From positions 1,820,501-1,884,500 of the forward strand of contig NZ_WOXS01000002.1 of NCBI RefSeq assembly GCF_009852415.1: a stretch of 64,000 nt of DNA, written 5' to 3'. This DNA comes from Streptomyces sp. Tu 3180. Lineage in GTDB: Bacteria > Actinomycetota > Actinomycetes > Streptomycetales > Streptomycetaceae. Below the pieces are notes generated by a model, which saw only the letters and a program-made list of their open reading frames with translations, had not been told where the DNA came from and did no database searches. The stretch's first letter is position 1. Each line of letters starts with the position of its first letter. Shown here one piece after another: positions 25,733 through 34,272 of this stretch. The translations under genes were made by a program, and so were the position numbers.

Positions 25733-26647
25733 TCAGGTCACGTCGTCATAACCGTTGACCCGGTCCTTCGTCGCCTGCTCGGGCAGGGCGGCCACGGGTT
25801 CCACCGGGGCGATGGCCTCGGGGGTGAGATCCAGCTCGGAGGCCTCGTCGTCGGCGGGGCCCACGGACTCCTTGCGAGCGCGCCGCTTGTCGTTGAGCAG
25901 GGAGAACGCCACGGCGACGAAGTAGAGGAGGACGATCGGCCCGGACAGCGCGATCATTCCCACCGGGTCGGTGGTGGGCGTCGCGACCGCGCCGAAGACG
26001 AAGACGCCCATGACGACGCCGCGCCACCAGCCGATCATGCGGCGGCCGGAGACGATGCCCACCATGTTCAGCATGACGAGCAGGAGGGGGAGCTCGAAGG
26101 CCAGGCCGAAGATCAGCACCATCCTGATGGTGAAGTCGAGGACCTCGTCGAGCGAGAGGATGTTGGCCGATCCCCCGGGGGTGAGGCTGAGGAGCACCTT
26201 CACGCTGACGGGGAGGATGGCGTACGCCAGGTAGGCACCGCCCGCGAACAGCGGAACCGCGGCCGAGACGAAGATGTAGGTGTACTTCTTCTCGTGCTTG
26301 TGCAGCCCGGGCGCCACGAACGCCCAGAGCTGGTAGAGCCACACAGGGCTGGAGACGACCAGGCCGGCCATGAGGCTCACCTTGATCGTCGTGGTGAACG
26401 GCGACGTCAGGGTGTTGAAGGACACAATGGCGCAGTTGCCACCGTCGCTGTTCGCCAGGTCCTCGCACTTCGGCACCGGCTCCGCGAGGAACTGCATGAG
26501 CTGCTCGCTGTAGAACGCGGCCGCGATCATCACCACGACGATCACGACGACGGACTTGGCGAGCCGATTGCGCAGCTCACGCAGGTGTTCCACCAGGGGC
26601 ATCCGCCCCTCGGGATCCCTCTCCTGCTTGCGGGCAGACTTGAGCAA
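25733..26647 (-). CDS. tatC: Sec-independent protein translocase TatC
   Basis: This 304-residue polytopic membrane protein is the receptor for twin-arginine signal peptides. The family start MPLVEHLRELRNRL and about six TM segments are visible, with the conserved PVWLYQLWAFVAPGLHKHEKK periplasmic/cytoplasmic loop and the FGLAFELPLLLVML helix. The final 60 residues form an acidic, Pro-rich tail not needed for the core. It follows tatA by 47 bp and is evidently cotranscribed, as in other actinobacteria. Confidence 0.96.
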   Translation of the reverse strand: MLKSARKQERDPEGRMPLVEHLRELRNRLAKSVVVIVVVMIAAAFYSEQLMQFLAEPVPKCEDLANSDGGNCAIVSFNTLTSPFTTTIKVSLMAGLVVSSPVWLYQLWAFVAPGLHKHEKKYTYIFVSAAVPLFAGGAYLAYAILPVSVKVLLSLTPGGSANILSLDEVLDFTIRMVLIFGLAFELPLLLVMLNMVGIVSGRRMIGWWRGVVMGVFVFGAVATPTTDPVGMIALSGPIVLLYFVAVAFSLLNDKRRARKESVGPADDEASELDLTPEAIAPVEPVAALPEQATKDRVNGYDDVT

Positions 26648-26694
26648 CCCACGTTCCCATCTCGTGCGGCGGGCCGGATGTCACCGGCCCTGCG

Positions 26695-26976
26695 TCAGCG
26701 CTTGGTCGTGTCCGTCGGCTCCGTGACCGGGCGGGAGCTGGTCACGTCGCCGGGGGCCGCCTGGATGGTGCGCTGCGCCGGGGGCTGCTCGCCGTTGGCC
26801 GGCGGGTCGGCGGGGGCGGAGGACTTGTTGTCCTCCTTCATCGCCTTCGCCTCGCTCTTGAGGATGCGGGCCGACTTGCCGAGCGACCGCGCCATGTCCG
26901 GGAGCTTCTTCGCGCCGAACAACAGGATGATGACGACGAGGATCAGAATGATCTCGGTGGGTCCGAGCCGTCCCAT
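26695..26976 (-). CDS. tatA: Sec-independent protein translocase TatA
   Basis: This 93-residue pore-forming Tat component has a single TM helix (residues about 6-21) followed by the [15 protein letters not shown] hinge and an amphipathic helix, then a disordered Pro/Thr tail. GGTGAGAAGG precedes the ATG at 26976. The 18-bp palindrome at 27012-27029 lies 35 bp upstream and may affect its expression. Confidence 0.96.
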   Translation of the reverse strand: MGRLGPTEIILILVVIILLFGAKKLPDMARSLGKSARILKSEAKAMKEDNKSSAPADPPANGEQPPAQRTIQAAPGDVTSSRPVTEPTDTTKR

Positions 26977-27011
26977 AAGTCTTTACCTTCTCACCGAGGC
27001 GGTTGGGTGGC

Positions 27012-27029
27012 TGTCCGACCGGTCGGACA
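27012..27029. promoter_or_regulatory. 18-bp perfect palindrome upstream of tatA
   Basis: TGTCCGACCGGTCGGACA is fully self-complementary without a spacer. A -10-like TACGAT on the minus strand (complement of 27057-27062) would place it in the 5' untranslated region, as a protein-binding site or an mRNA hairpin. Confidence 0.5.
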
Positions 27030-27249
27030 TGTGCCCGAACGACGGCGCTGGCAGCGATCGTAACGCTCAGGGGTGAACGTCCGGCAATCCCCGTGCGTAC
27101 TCCCGTCAGCGGTCCGGGCCTCGTTCTCCGGGCCGCGATCAGCAGCGTACCTGCCGGTGCCGACAACTCGACAGGGCACAGCGGCGAACCGGCGCCCGGA
27201 AAGCGCCCGGAGAGCGCTCGAGAAGTGCCCGGGAAGTGCTGGGGAACAC

Positions 27250-27444
27250 TCAGAGCGCTTCGGCGGAACGGGCCGCGCCGGCCGCCGCGCGCTCCAGGTC
27301 CTCCGCGGCCCTGCTGATGCGGCGCGCGGAGTCCGTGACCTGCCGGCCGAGCCGCTGCGCCTCGACGAAGACCCGGACGGCGAACACCCCGAGCACCACG
27401 AGACCCAGAAAACCCACGGCAACCGCGAACATCGGCCAGAACAT
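27250..27444 (-). CDS. Small single-pass membrane protein
   Basis: This 64-residue protein has one N-terminal TM segment (residues about 5-25, PMFAVAVGFLGLVVLGVFAV) and a cytoplasmic helix rich in Ala, Arg and Glu (LGRQVTDSARRISRAAEDLE). The function is unknown. Small proteins of this build are common at this position, between the tat and paf genes, in actinomycetes. A coiled-coil tail suggests interaction with a partner. Confidence 0.75.
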   Translation of the reverse strand: MFWPMFAVAVGFLGLVVLGVFAVRVFVEAQRLGRQVTDSARRISRAAEDLERAAAGAARSAEAL

Positions 27445-27501
27445 GAGGGCGAGCCTAGACGGTCCCCGCGGGCGGCGGACGCCCGGCGTCCCCCTGAACG
27501 G

Positions 27502-27795
27502 TCAGACCGTCGAGTGCAGCCGCAGGGTGCGCACCCCGCCGCCGGTGAGCAGCTCGACGATCCGCTCCCCGGCCGGCTTGCGGACGGCCGCCCCGCACGC
27601 GGGGCAGGTGAAGGAGTAGAAGGTGGTGCGGCTGCTGGCGCCGATGGCCAGGCGCAGCGCGCTCGCGGCGAGCTCGAAGCGTTCCCGGCAGTCCGGGCAG
27701 CCCGCGCGGAAGACGACCGGGGCCGCGTTCGTCATCCCCGCGAACGCGGACGCCACCGTCATGCCCCGCGCCCCGGACACCGCCGACTCGCTCAC
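27502..27795 (-). CDS. Small zinc-ribbon protein
   Basis: This protein of about 97 residues (GTG 27795; ATG 27762 in MTVASAF is an alternative) has two Cys pairs, CPDC and CPAC, about 35 residues apart, forming a zinc ribbon. Between them is a beta-rich segment (GASSRTTFYSFTCP). No catalytic residues are seen. It could bind nucleic acid or a protein partner. The frame is open further upstream, but the extra residues are low-complexity Arg/Gly. Confidence 0.7.
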   Translation of the reverse strand: MSESAVSGARGMTVASAFAGMTNAAPVVFRAGCPDCRERFELAASALRLAIGASSRTTFYSFTCPACGAAVRKPAGERIVELLTGGGVRTLRLHSTV

Positions 27796-27865
27796 CGCAC
27801 TCGCCCCCGCCCGTCGTCCTGTCCGTCCCGCACCGCGACCCCCGTGTGCACCCCGCGCGGCCCGC

Positions 27866-28861
27866 TCATCCGGCCGCCTCGACCCCGTCGTACGCCGCCA
27901 GCGCCTCGCGGGCCGCCCGCCGGGCGCTGTCGGCGAGCTCACGCGGCTCGACGATCCGTCCGTCGCGCCCGAGCCGCAGCGCCAGCCGCCTGAGCGAGGC
28001 CGGATCGGGGGTGCGCAGGGTGATGCGCAGCCCGCCGTCGGGGAGCTCGTCCGCGCTGTCGTGCGGGTAGTACTCGGCGACCCAGCGCCCGCCCGGCCCG
28101 ACCTCGACCACCACCTCCGGGTCCTCCGCCGCGGGCTGCACCAGCCCTTCCGACAGGTCCCGCAGCTCGATCTCGGGCGGCGCGGACGGCTCGTCCAGGA
28201 TCCTGATCTCCGCGACCCGGTCGAGCCGGAAGGTGCGGCGCGCCTCGGAGCGGCGGCACCAGGCCTCGACGTAGGTGTGGCCGACGCTGACCAGCCGGAT
28301 GGGATCGATCTCCCGCTCGGTGACCTCGTCGCGCGCGGGCGAGTAGTAGCGGATCCACAGTCTGCGGCGCTCGGCGATGGCCCGGTCGACGTCGGCGAAG
28401 ACGCCGCCCTCCGATTCGAAGGTCACCGAGAGCCGGGAGCTGGCGCCGGCCGCCTCGCCGGCCGCGGTCTCCACCTTGGCGGTGGCCCGCAGCAGTGCCT
28501 GCCGGTCGCTCTCCCGCAGTCCGGGCAGCGTGGCCACGGCGCGGGCGGCCACCAGCAGGGCGGTGGCCTCGTCGGCGGCGAGCCGCAGCGGCTCGGCCGC
28601 CTCCGCGCCGAGGGCTGCGGGGTTGTGCCACCAGATGCGCTCGCCGTCGGTGTCGATGTCCAGCAGGTCGCCGCCGCGGAAGCTGGTGCCGCACATGGGC
28701 AGCACGTCGAGGTCGGAGACCAGCTCGTCCTCGGTGATGCCGAAGGCGCGCGCCACGTCCTCGACACGGGCGCCGGGGCGCTCCCGCAGGTACGTCACCA
28801 GGGAGAGCATCCGCCGGGTCTGGTCGATGGCGTTCACGGGCCTGACCGGTCTGCCTGCCAT
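27866..28861 (-). CDS. pafC: WYL-domain transcription regulator PafC
   Basis: This 331-residue regulator starts with a winged helix (NAIDQTRRMLSLVTYLRERP, then DVARAFGITEDELVSDLDVL) followed by a WYL domain (residues about 150-235, TYVEAWCRRSEARRTFRLDR) and a WCX extension. In mycobacteria PafB and PafC form one functional unit that activates the LexA-independent DNA-damage response. GACGAGGAC precedes the ATG at 28861, 17 bp after the pafB stop, so the two are an operon. Confidence 0.93.
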   Translation of the reverse strand: MAGRPVRPVNAIDQTRRMLSLVTYLRERPGARVEDVARAFGITEDELVSDLDVLPMCGTSFRGGDLLDIDTDGERIWWHNPAALGAEAAEPLRLAADEATALLVAARAVATLPGLRESDRQALLRATAKVETAAGEAAGASSRLSVTFESEGGVFADVDRAIAERRRLWIRYYSPARDEVTEREIDPIRLVSVGHTYVEAWCRRSEARRTFRLDRVAEIRILDEPSAPPEIELRDLSEGLVQPAAEDPEVVVEVGPGGRWVAEYYPHDSADELPDGGLRITLRTPDPASLRRLALRLGRDGRIVEPRELADSARRAAREALAAYDGVEAAG

Positions 28862-28878
28862 GTCCTCGTCCGCTCCCC

Positions 28879-29832
28879 TCAGTCCTTCGCCACGGCGCGC
28901 AGCCGGTCGACCACGTCGGCCCGCAGCTCGGCGGGCTCCAGGACCACCACGTCCGGTCCGAACTCCACCAGCCAGGCGTCCAGGCCGTGGCCGTACGGGA
29001 TCTCCAACTCGTCCCAGCCGTCGCCGAGTTCCCGCACCGCGGTGGCCTTCGCCCGAAGGGGGTAACCGGCGTTCGAACGCAGCCGGATCCGCGCCGAGCG
29101 GTCGGCGGTCTCCCCCGCCCAGCTCGCCACGGTCTCGCGCACGGTGACGACATCGGGCACCGGCACGGTGTACCGGCCGCCGCGCGAGCGCACCCTGCCG
29201 GTGATCCGGGAGAGCCGGAAGACCCGCTCGGCGCCCCGGTCGCGGTCCCAGCCGGCCAGGTACCAGTGGCCGCGCCAGCACTCCAGCGCCCACGGCTCGA
29301 CGTGCCGCGGCTCGGGCTGGGCGGCATTGGCCTTGCGGTAGTCGAAGACGACCGGCCGGCGGTCGCGGCAGGCCAGCATCAGCGGCTCGAAGGCGGCCTC
29401 GTGCACGGGGATGCGCGGCTCCAGCGCGCCGTGGGCCTCGTACGGGTCGACGTCCTCGGGGAGGCCCGCGGCGCGCAGCTTCTGCAGGGCGCCGCTGGCC
29501 GCGCCGGCCAGCCGGGCCTGCTGCCACACCTTGGCGGCGAGGCCGAGGGCGGCGGCCTCCTCGGCGTCGAGGGTGATGGGCGGCAGCCGGTTGCTGTCGC
29601 GGCGGGCCAGGTAGCCGATCTCGCCGTCGAGGCTCTCGACGGTCTCGATGACCAGTCCGAGTTCGCGCAGGTCGTCCTTGTCGCGCTCGAACATCCGGTT
29701 GAAGGAGTCGTCGGACCCTGCTTCCAGGTAGGCCTCGATGGACTCGCGCAGCTCGCGCTTGCTGAGCGGCCGCCGCGTCCCGAGCAGACACAACGCCAGA
29801 TTCATCAGCCGCTCGGCCTTGGCAATGGCCAT
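28879..29832 (-). CDS. pafB: WYL-domain transcription regulator PafB
   Basis: This 317-residue protein pairs with PafC. Its winged helix covers residues about 3-65 (AKAERLMNLALCLLGTRRPL then RDKDDLRELGLVIETVES) and the WYL domain is near 150-215 (WALECWRGHWYLAGWDRDRG, RVFRLSRITG). The ATG at 29832 fits homologues; the longer frame to 29913 is rejected. It is transcribed with pafC and lies next to two FKBP genes and pafA, in the same order as the mycobacterial paf locus except for the FKBP insertion. Confidence 0.93.
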   Translation of the reverse strand: MAIAKAERLMNLALCLLGTRRPLSKRELRESIEAYLEAGSDDSFNRMFERDKDDLRELGLVIETVESLDGEIGYLARRDSNRLPPITLDAEEAAALGLAAKVWQQARLAGAASGALQKLRAAGLPEDVDPYEAHGALEPRIPVHEAAFEPLMLACRDRRPVVFDYRKANAAQPEPRHVEPWALECWRGHWYLAGWDRDRGAERVFRLSRITGRVRSRGGRYTVPVPDVVTVRETVASWAGETADRSARIRLRSNAGYPLRAKATAVRELGDGWDELEIPYGHGLDAWLVEFGPDVVVLEPAELRADVVDRLRAVAKD

Positions 29833-29905
29833 CGACGCCCTTCGCCTCCCTGTGGTGCTTACGACGGACGACCGTACCGCTCCGCGGTGTCCTGACAAAA
29901 GCCGA

Positions 29906-29933
29906 GGGCCCACGCCCGGACAGGCATGGGCCC
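29906..29933 (-). terminator. Hairpin before pafB
   Basis: GGGCCCA and TGGGCCC form a 7-bp stem around a 14-base loop in the gap between the FKBP gene and pafB. It may terminate the FKBP transcript. Confidence 0.4.
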
Positions 29934-29961
29934 CAGGTGATCGGGTCCTGTCGTACGACGG

Positions 29962-30333
29962 TCAGACCCCGAGCAGGTCGACCACGAAGATCAGGGTCTC
30001 ACCGGGCTTGATCGCCGGGGTGGGGCTCTGGTTGCCGTAGGCGAGGTGGGGGGGGATGGTCAGCTGGCGGCGGCCGCCGACCTTCATGCCCTGGACGCCC
30101 TGGTCCCAGCCCTTGATGACGCGCCCGCCGCCCAGCGGGAAGCGGAAGGGGGTGCCACGGTTCCAGCTGGCGTCGAACTCCTCGCCCGTGCTGAAGGCGA
30201 CACCGACGTAGTGGACGGTGACGGTCTGACCCGCCTGCGCCACCTCGCCGTCGCCCTCCCAGATGTCCTTGATCTCGAGGTCCGCCGGGGGCTCGCCGCC
30301 CGGGAAGTCGATCTCGGGCTTGTCGATGCTCAC
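29962..30333 (-). CDS. FKBP-type peptidyl-prolyl cis-trans isomerase (cytoplasmic)
   Basis: This single-domain, 123-residue FKBP catalyses cis-trans isomerisation of X-Pro bonds. It keeps the FK506-binding core: VTVHYVGVAFSTGEEFDAS, RVIKGWDQGVQGMKVGGRR and IPPHLAYGN with DLLGV at the end. There is no signal peptide, so it is cytoplasmic. GTG 30333 follows AGGAGC. The adjacent gene encodes a lipoprotein with two FKBP domains, so one substrate set may be handled on both sides of the membrane. Confidence 0.95.
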   Translation of the reverse strand: MSIDKPEIDFPGGEPPADLEIKDIWEGDGEVAQAGQTVTVHYVGVAFSTGEEFDASWNRGTPFRFPLGGGRVIKGWDQGVQGMKVGGRRQLTIPPHLAYGNQSPTPAIKPGETLIFVVDLLGV

Positions 30334-30394
30334 GTCTGATGCTCCTGCTTGTCTGCGGAAAGGCGAACACCCACAGTCTTTCATCCCCCAGGCG

Positions 30395-31396
30395 TCACAG
30401 CTTCGCGAGGAGGTCGACCGAGAAGACCAGCGTGGAGTCCTTCTTGATCTTCCCGCCCTGGGGCGGGTTGTCGCCGTAGCCCAGCTCCGGCGGGATGACG
30501 ATGAGGACCCGGCTGCCGACCTTCTTGCCGGTCAGTCCCTGCGCCCAGCCCTTGACGACCTGCTGGAGCGAGAACGACGTCAGCTGCTTCCGGGCGTACG
30601 TCGAGTCGAACTCCTCGCCGCCGTCCCACAGCACGCCCTTGTACTGCACCAGCACGCTGTCCTCGGCGCCGACCTCCTCGCCGTCGCCCTCGATGACGTA
30701 GCTCGCCACGAGCTCCTTCGGGGCGTCCGCGTCGGGCACTTCGATGGAGGGGGCCTTGCCGTCGGTGTTGGTGCCGACCTTGGGCAGGCCGGTGTCGTCC
30801 TGGGCGACCTCCTCGCCCTCGGCACTGCTGGTGGCCTTGAACGCGTCCTTCACGTCCACGACGAACACCAGCGTGTCGGTGCCCTTGATGCCCGCCTGCT
30901 CGTTGCCCTGCTCGCCGTATCCCCAGGTCGGCGGGACGGCCATCTGGACGCGGCTGCCGGCCTTCTTCCCGACCAGGCCGTACCGCCAGCCGTCGATGAT
31001 GGCGCCCTGGGTGAGCGGGAGCGCCGCGCGCGCCCCCCGGTCGTAGGAGTTGTCGAACACCTTCCCGCTGGACCAGACCTGGCCCAGGTAGTGGGCCACC
31101 ACGAAGTCGTTCTCCGCGACCGTCTTCCCGCCGCCGGCGATGACCGTCTTCACCGCGAGCTGCTCGGACGGGTCACCGCTGCCCTTGGCGACGGTGGGCT
31201 TCTGGTCGAACTCCGTGCCCGCGGTGATCGCCGGCAGCGGACCGTCGACGATCTTCGGCGGGGGCGCCTGGGAGGTCCCGGGCGCGGAGGGCGAAGCGCT
31301 GTCGCTGGCCTTGCCCGAATCGGACTTGTCGTCGCCGCACGCGGCGAGGGTGGCCAGTCCGGCGGGTACGGCGATGAGAAGTGAGCGTCGGCGCAC
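30395..31396 (-). CDS. Two-domain FKBP-type peptidyl-prolyl isomerase lipoprotein
   Basis: This 333-residue secreted lipoprotein has an N-terminal RRRSLLIAVPAGLATLAAC signal, lipobox LAAC, with Arg pairs that could make it a Tat substrate. It carries two FKBP domains: residues about 85-195 (VVAHYLGQVWSSGKVFDNSY, PPTWGYGEQG) and about 225-330 (VLVQYKGVLWDGGEEFDSTY, IPPELGYGDN). The second keeps more of the catalytic core. It probably assists folding of exported proteins at the outer membrane face. It precedes the cytoplasmic FKBP by 61 bp. Confidence 0.93.
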   Translation of the reverse strand: MRRRSLLIAVPAGLATLAACGDDKSDSGKASDSASPSAPGTSQAPPPKIVDGPLPAITAGTEFDQKPTVAKGSGDPSEQLAVKTVIAGGGKTVAENDFVVAHYLGQVWSSGKVFDNSYDRGARAALPLTQGAIIDGWRYGLVGKKAGSRVQMAVPPTWGYGEQGNEQAGIKGTDTLVFVVDVKDAFKATSSAEGEEVAQDDTGLPKVGTNTDGKAPSIEVPDADAPKELVASYVIEGDGEEVGAEDSVLVQYKGVLWDGGEEFDSTYARKQLTSFSLQQVVKGWAQGLTGKKVGSRVLIVIPPELGYGDNPPQGGKIKKDSTLVFSVDLLAKL

Positions 31397-31460
31397 GGTG
31401 GGGGCCTCGTAATCGGTCGATCTCGGTGGATGGCGTCCGCGCAACTCTACGGCGTGGGAA

Positions 31461-31490
31461 GGGCGCCGCACGGTGTAACGTGCGGCGCCC
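31461..31490 (-). terminator. Terminator of pafA
   Basis: A perfect 11-bp stem (GGGCGCCGCAC/GTGCGGCGCCC) with an 8-base loop, 45 bp after the pafA stop. Confidence 0.7.
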
Positions 31491-31535
31491 GTGTGACGTT
31501 CCGGAATTTTCGGATCCCTCGGTGGAACGCGCGGC

Positions 31536-32897
31536 TCACATTCCGGCGATCAGCTTCTCCACCCGCTCGTCCACCGAACGGAACGGGTCCTTGCACAACA
31601 CGGTCCGCTGGGCCTGGTCGTTGAGCTTGAGGTGGACCCAGTCGACGGTGAAGTCGCGGCGCTGCTCCTGGGCCCGCCGGATGAAGTCGCCGCGCAGCCG
31701 GGCCCGAGTGGTCTGCGGCGGCACCGACTTGCCCTCGAAGATCTTCACGTCGTTGCAGATCCGGGCCGCCTGCCCCTTCTTCTCCAGCAGGTAGTACAGG
31801 CCACGACGGCGGTGGATGTCGTGGTAGGCGAGGTCTATCTGCGCGACCCGCGGATGCGACATGGTCATGTTGTGCTTGGCCCGGTACCGCTCGAGGAGCT
31901 TGTACTTCATGACCCAGTCGATCTCGGTGCCGATGCGGTCGAGGTCCTCGGACTCGATCGCGTCCAGCGTGCGGCCCCACAGCTCCAGCACCTGCTCGAC
32001 GGTGCCGGTGCGGATGCCGCGGCGGTCGCAGAAGTCCAGCGCCTTCTCGTAGTACTCGCGCTGCACCTCCAGCGCGGAGGCCTCCCGGCCGCTGGCCAGG
32101 CGCACCTTCCGCCGCCCGGTGATGTCGTGGCTGACCTCGCGGATCGCCCGGATCGGGTTCTCCAGGGTGAGGTCGCGCATCACGGTGCCCGCCTCGATCA
32201 TGCGCAGCACCAGGTCGGTGGCCCCGACCTTGAGCAGCATGGTCGTCTCGGACATGTTCGAGTCGCCCACGATGACGTGCAAGCGGCGGTAGCGCTCGGC
32301 GTCCGCGTGCGGCTCGTCCCGCGTGTTGATGATCGGCCGGGAGCGGGTCGTCGCCGAGGAGACGCCCTCCCAGATGTGCTCGGCCCGCTGGCTGACGCAG
32401 TACACGGCGCCGCGCGGCGTCTGCAGCACCTTGCCGGCCCCGCACAGCAGCTGGCGGGTGACCAGGAACGGGATGAGGATGTCCGCGAGCCGGGAGAACT
32501 CCCCGTGCCGGGCCACCAGGTAGTTCTCGTGGCACCCGTAGGAGTTGCCCGCCGAGTCGGTGTTGTTCTTGAAGAGGTAGACGTCGCCCGCGATTCCCTC
32601 CTCGTGCAGGCGTCGTTCCGCGTCCACCAGGAGTCCTTCGAGAATGCGCTCGCCGGCCTTGTCGTGGGTGACCAGCTCGGTCACGTTGTCACATTCGGGT
32701 GTGGCGTATTCCGGATGTGACCCCACGTCGAGATAGAGGCGGGCGCCGTTCCGCAGAAAGACATTGCTGCTTCGGCCCCATGACACGACACGGCGGAAGA
32801 GGTACCGCGCCACCTCGTCAGGCGACAGGCGGCGCTGTCCCCTGAACGTGCACGTGACGCCGTACTCGTTCTCCAGCCCGAAAATGCGGCGGTCCAT
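31536..32897 (-). CDS. pafA: Pup-protein ligase PafA
   Basis: This 453-residue enzyme forms the isopeptide bond between the C-terminal Glu of Pup and substrate lysines using ATP. It has the glutamine-synthetase-like fold: the N-terminal [12 protein letters not shown] acidic motif, [33 protein letters not shown] and [20 protein letters not shown]. It starts 9 bp after the MFS gene stop with only a poor ribosome site, so translational coupling to that gene is likely. Its length and motifs are normal. Confidence 0.97.
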   Translation of the reverse strand: MDRRIFGLENEYGVTCTFRGQRRLSPDEVARYLFRRVVSWGRSSNVFLRNGARLYLDVGSHPEYATPECDNVTELVTHDKAGERILEGLLVDAERRLHEEGIAGDVYLFKNNTDSAGNSYGCHENYLVARHGEFSRLADILIPFLVTRQLLCGAGKVLQTPRGAVYCVSQRAEHIWEGVSSATTRSRPIINTRDEPHADAERYRRLHVIVGDSNMSETTMLLKVGATDLVLRMIEAGTVMRDLTLENPIRAIREVSHDITGRRKVRLASGREASALEVQREYYEKALDFCDRRGIRTGTVEQVLELWGRTLDAIESEDLDRIGTEIDWVMKYKLLERYRAKHNMTMSHPRVAQIDLAYHDIHRRRGLYYLLEKKGQAARICNDVKIFEGKSVPPQTTRARLRGDFIRRAQEQRRDFTVDWVHLKLNDQAQRTVLCKDPFRSVDERVEKLIAGM

Positions 32898-32906
32898 GAG
32901 GGAACA

Positions 32907-34166
32907 TTACGCCCGATCCCCCGAACTGAAACGAGGTTCGACGGCACGGTTCGGATCATTTTCCGAACGGGCCGCGACCACCGCTCTTCCGGCGGGAACT
33001 GCCAATACCCGCCCGGTGGCGACCAAAACCAGCAGCGACACGCCGCCCGCGACCCCCGGCACGGCGAACCCCCACAGCGCCCCGCCCGCCTCGACGACCG
33101 GGCCCGTGAGCCCCGTGCCGACCGACGCGCCCACGGTGAACGTCGTCACCAGCCAGGAGAACGCCTCCGTGACCGTCCCGCGCGGCGCGTGCCGGTCGAC
33201 CAGCACGAAGGCGCAGGCGATGACCGGGGCGAGGAAGAGACCGGCGACCACCGTGAGCAGTGTCATGGCCACCGCGCCCGGCATCAGGACCAGCGGCAGG
33301 TAACACACCGCCAGGAGGGCCACCAGCACCTGAAGCCGCCGCGCGGGTTCACCGGCCCACTGCCGCGCCCCGTACGCCGCCCCGCCGACGAGCGCGCCGA
33401 GGCCCAGGCCCGCCATCAGCCAGCCGTACACCCCGTCGCCCCCGTGCCCTTCCGCGTACGACACCGCCGCCACGGTGATGGACCCCAGCGCGATGCCCAC
33501 GAACAGGAAGGCGCCCAGCAGCGCGAGCAGCCCCGGCGAGCGCAGCGCGCCCAGCCAGTGCGCCTCGCGGGGCGCCGACCGCCACGCGCGCGAGGGCGGC
33601 GAGACGACCACGGACAGGGCGCCCAGCACCCCGATGACGTTCAGCACGAGCAGCGCGGCCTGGGCCGACCACAGCGAGGCGCACACCGTCACCAGCAGTG
33701 GCCCGACGGTGAACATCACCTCCTGCGCCACGGCGTCCATGGCGTACGCCCGGTGCACCTGGTCCTCCTCGGGCAGCACCGAGGACCACAGGGCCCGCAG
33801 CCCGCCCTCCAGGGGCGGTGTGAAGAGCCCCGCGGCGGCCACGGCGCCCCAGGCCAGTGCCGCCGGCTCGGTCCCCACGAAGGCGAACACGGCCATCGCC
33901 AGCGCCGACAGCACCGCGGCGGGCAACTGCACCCGCGGCTGCCCCCGCAGGTCCACCAGCCGACCCAGCACCGGCTGCCCCACGGCGTTGGCGACGCCAT
34001 ACACCGCCGCCAGCGCACCGGCCAGGCTGTACGTACCGCCCTCCGCCCGGACGAACAGCACGATCGCGATGGCGGCGGTCGCGTTGGGCAACCGCCCCAC
34101 AAGGGTGCCCACGAGCAGCCGGGTGGCGTGCCGTGCCCGGAGGATCTCCAGGTATCCCGTGGCCAT
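32907..34166 (-). CDS. Major facilitator superfamily transporter
   Basis: This 419-residue, 12-TM transporter starts at the ATG 34166 after GGAGGG. Motif A-like GRLVDLRGQPR is between TM2 and TM3, a typical MFS cytoplasmic loop. The C-terminus is short. It forms a two-gene operon with pafA and is divergent from a LacI-type regulator, so expression of PafA might respond to the transporter's regulator. The substrate is unknown; drug-efflux-like MFS members are similar. Confidence 0.88.
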   Translation of the reverse strand: MATGYLEILRARHATRLLVGTLVGRLPNATAAIAIVLFVRAEGGTYSLAGALAAVYGVANAVGQPVLGRLVDLRGQPRVQLPAAVLSALAMAVFAFVGTEPAALAWGAVAAAGLFTPPLEGGLRALWSSVLPEEDQVHRAYAMDAVAQEVMFTVGPLLVTVCASLWSAQAALLVLNVIGVLGALSVVVSPPSRAWRSAPREAHWLGALRSPGLLALLGAFLFVGIALGSITVAAVSYAEGHGGDGVYGWLMAGLGLGALVGGAAYGARQWAGEPARRLQVLVALLAVCYLPLVLMPGAVAMTLLTVVAGLFLAPVIACAFVLVDRHAPRGTVTEAFSWLVTTFTVGASVGTGLTGPVVEAGGALWGFAVPGVAGGVSLLVLVATGRVLAVPAGRAVVAARSENDPNRAVEPRFSSGDRA

Positions 34167-34201
34167 GCCGAGCCCTCCGCTCACGTCGCCCCTCGGGGTT
34201 T

Positions 34202-34228
34202 TACGTATAACTAAGCCATCCATACGTA
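34202..34228. promoter_or_regulatory. Operator candidate between MFS and LacI genes
   Basis: TACGTAT and ATACGTA form a 7-bp inverted repeat separated by 13 bp in the 106-bp divergent gap, in an unusually AT-rich stretch for this genome. It is the best candidate for the LacI-type binding site and overlaps both likely promoters. Confidence 0.55.
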
Positions 34229-34272
34229 CCATGTCCGCTGTTCACCAGTCCAGACGAAGGAGCGGCCCGACG

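Noticed and set aside
27003..27317. 104-codon + strand frame over the tatA upstream gap
   Set aside because: Low-complexity Pro/Arg product overlapping the antisense small membrane gene.
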